Below are positions 63,310-64,000 of a stretch of DNA of 64,000 nucleotides, piece after piece. Source of the DNA: Procambarus clarkii (lineage: Eukaryota > Arthropoda > Malacostraca > Decapoda > Cambaridae). Each line of letters begins with the position of its first letter. Positions within the stretch are counted from its first letter, which is position 1. The stretch covers positions 36,596,793 through 36,660,792 of the forward strand of contig NC_091193.1 in the NCBI RefSeq assembly GCF_040958095.1, written 5' to 3'. The position numbers and the translations under genes are program-made. The notes under the pieces were generated by a model. It had not been told where the DNA came from. It worked only from the letters and a program-made list of their open reading frames with translations, and did no database searches.

Positions 63310-64000
63310 TTACTTCTGGGGAACCTTCTTCTGAATTACTAACTGTAGAGTCCATAGGGTTAACTGTATCCCCATACCCTCTGCTGCCCCTTGATCTGCT
63401 TCCCTGTCTCCAACAGGTGCTGCCCCTTCGTTATTAGGATGGGTATCACTAGTTGCCCCACCCTCACCTGAAAAGTTTATATAATTCCCTGTGAACCTTG
63501 GCATGAGTTGATCTGCATGTCTTTTCCAATTAATGTCCCCAAAACTCTGCACTTGCGCTGTGAAATTCCTGTGGCCCAAGACTTCCGTAATTTTCCCTTC
63601 TACCCAAGGCTTACCAATTCCAAAATTCCTTGCATATACCGCATCCCCCTCGTTAAACAACAATCCTCTCCCTGAGCCAACTGATTGGCCAAGCTATTTA
63701 CCAATTTCTCTTTATCAGGAAAGTCTTTACTACTTCTATGTGCACTTTAAAGTGTCAATTAAACTGTAATTCAGAAGGAGATTTACCAGTGGTAGAATGA
63801 ACAGTTTTTCTTTGATTATACAAAAATCTACAAAGCTTTGTATTAATAGTACCTTCTGTAAACCGCTTTAACCATTCTTTCAAAGATCTCACAGCTCTCC
63901 CAACCAGACCATTTCAAAAAGAATTATACTGGGCATGTGTTACATGTTTAATACAATTATTTAAAAAAAAATCTCCATTTCCCAGAAACAAAATAAAGAG
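63310..64000 (-). pseudogene. Decayed gypsy pol: integrase core end and C-terminal domain
   Basis: The minus-strand ORF 63,310-63,663 encodes LLFNEGDAVYARNFGIGKPW, VEGKITEVLGHRNFTAQV and WKRHADQLMPRF, the SH3-like C-terminal integrase domain of K02A2.6-type gypsy elements. Further upstream (about 63,780-63,990) another frame reads THAQYNSF, stop, NGLVGRAVRSLKEWLKRF, TVHSTTGKSPSELQFN, stop. This is the last catalytic segment of the integrase core, where NGLVGRAV replaces the usual NG..ERAV, so the catalytic Glu has become Gly. Two in-frame stops and a frame change show it is dead. It is truncated by the window edge and is a different family from the element at 52,930. Confidence 0.8.

Overview
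This 64 kb window looks like repeat-dominated DNA from an arthropod, most likely a decapod crustacean. That is inferred from the mix of elements: CR1/L2-like LINEs with decapod-style RT proteins, Penelope, BEL/Pao and Ty3/gypsy elements, tRNA-derived SINEs, very long (TA)n and (GT)n tracts, and TTAGG/CCTAA-type arrays. The sequence does not name a species. I found no complete host gene. The only candidates are two short exon-like blocks near 62.6-63.0 kb and one unrecognised 100-codon ORF at 6.8-7.1 kb.

Layout. 1-6.6 kb: a pile of truncated non-LTR retrotransposons (LINE fragments A-F) separated by (GT)n tracts, plus a gypsy LTR fragment. 6.6-10.1 kb: AT-rich DNA with no convincing gene. 10.1-12.2 kb: a 1,079-bp tandem duplication. 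12.2-16.4 kb: a tRNA-derived SINE, a head-to-head inverted pair of Penelope-like elements with 1,133-bp arms, and a MITE with 75-bp terminal inverted repeats, all embedded in (TA)n. 17.0-20.4 kb: a non-LTR element with a zinc finger, RT and restriction-like endonuclease (R2 superclade), broken by stops and a frameshift. 20.8-20.9 kb: a foldback MITE. 21.0-33.5 kb: a 260-bp satellite whose monomer carries a tRNA-like SINE head; the array flips orientation at about 25,498 and runs into a 500-N gap. 34.0-38.5 kb: a 24-bp minisatellite. 39.3-52.0 kb: a BEL/Pao element with LTRs and a perfect 5-bp target duplication that encodes only gag and protease. Its right LTR carries a solo gypsy LTR and a further 2-kb segment. 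52.9-60.2 kb: an intact, very young Ty3/gypsy-related element (7,288 bp, LTRs nearly identical, perfect 5-bp target duplication) inserted in a CACCTT microsatellite. 60.4-62.3 kb: a large inverted-repeat element. 63.0-64.0 kb: the decayed 3' end of another gypsy element.

The most notable element is the one at 52,930-60,217. Its single 1,588-codon gag-pol ORF has the order gag, protease, integrase, reverse transcriptase, RNase H. Integrase lies before RT, the unusual Gmr1-like order, rather than after RT as in ordinary gypsy elements. All expected catalytic motifs are present, so it may be mobile. A second LTR of the same family (50,932-51,966) sits inside the BEL element, which itself interrupts an inverted-repeat element. 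The locus therefore preserves a readable order of nested insertions. The pol-less BEL element also carries a roughly 400-bp period of hairpins whose stems vary in a compensatory way.
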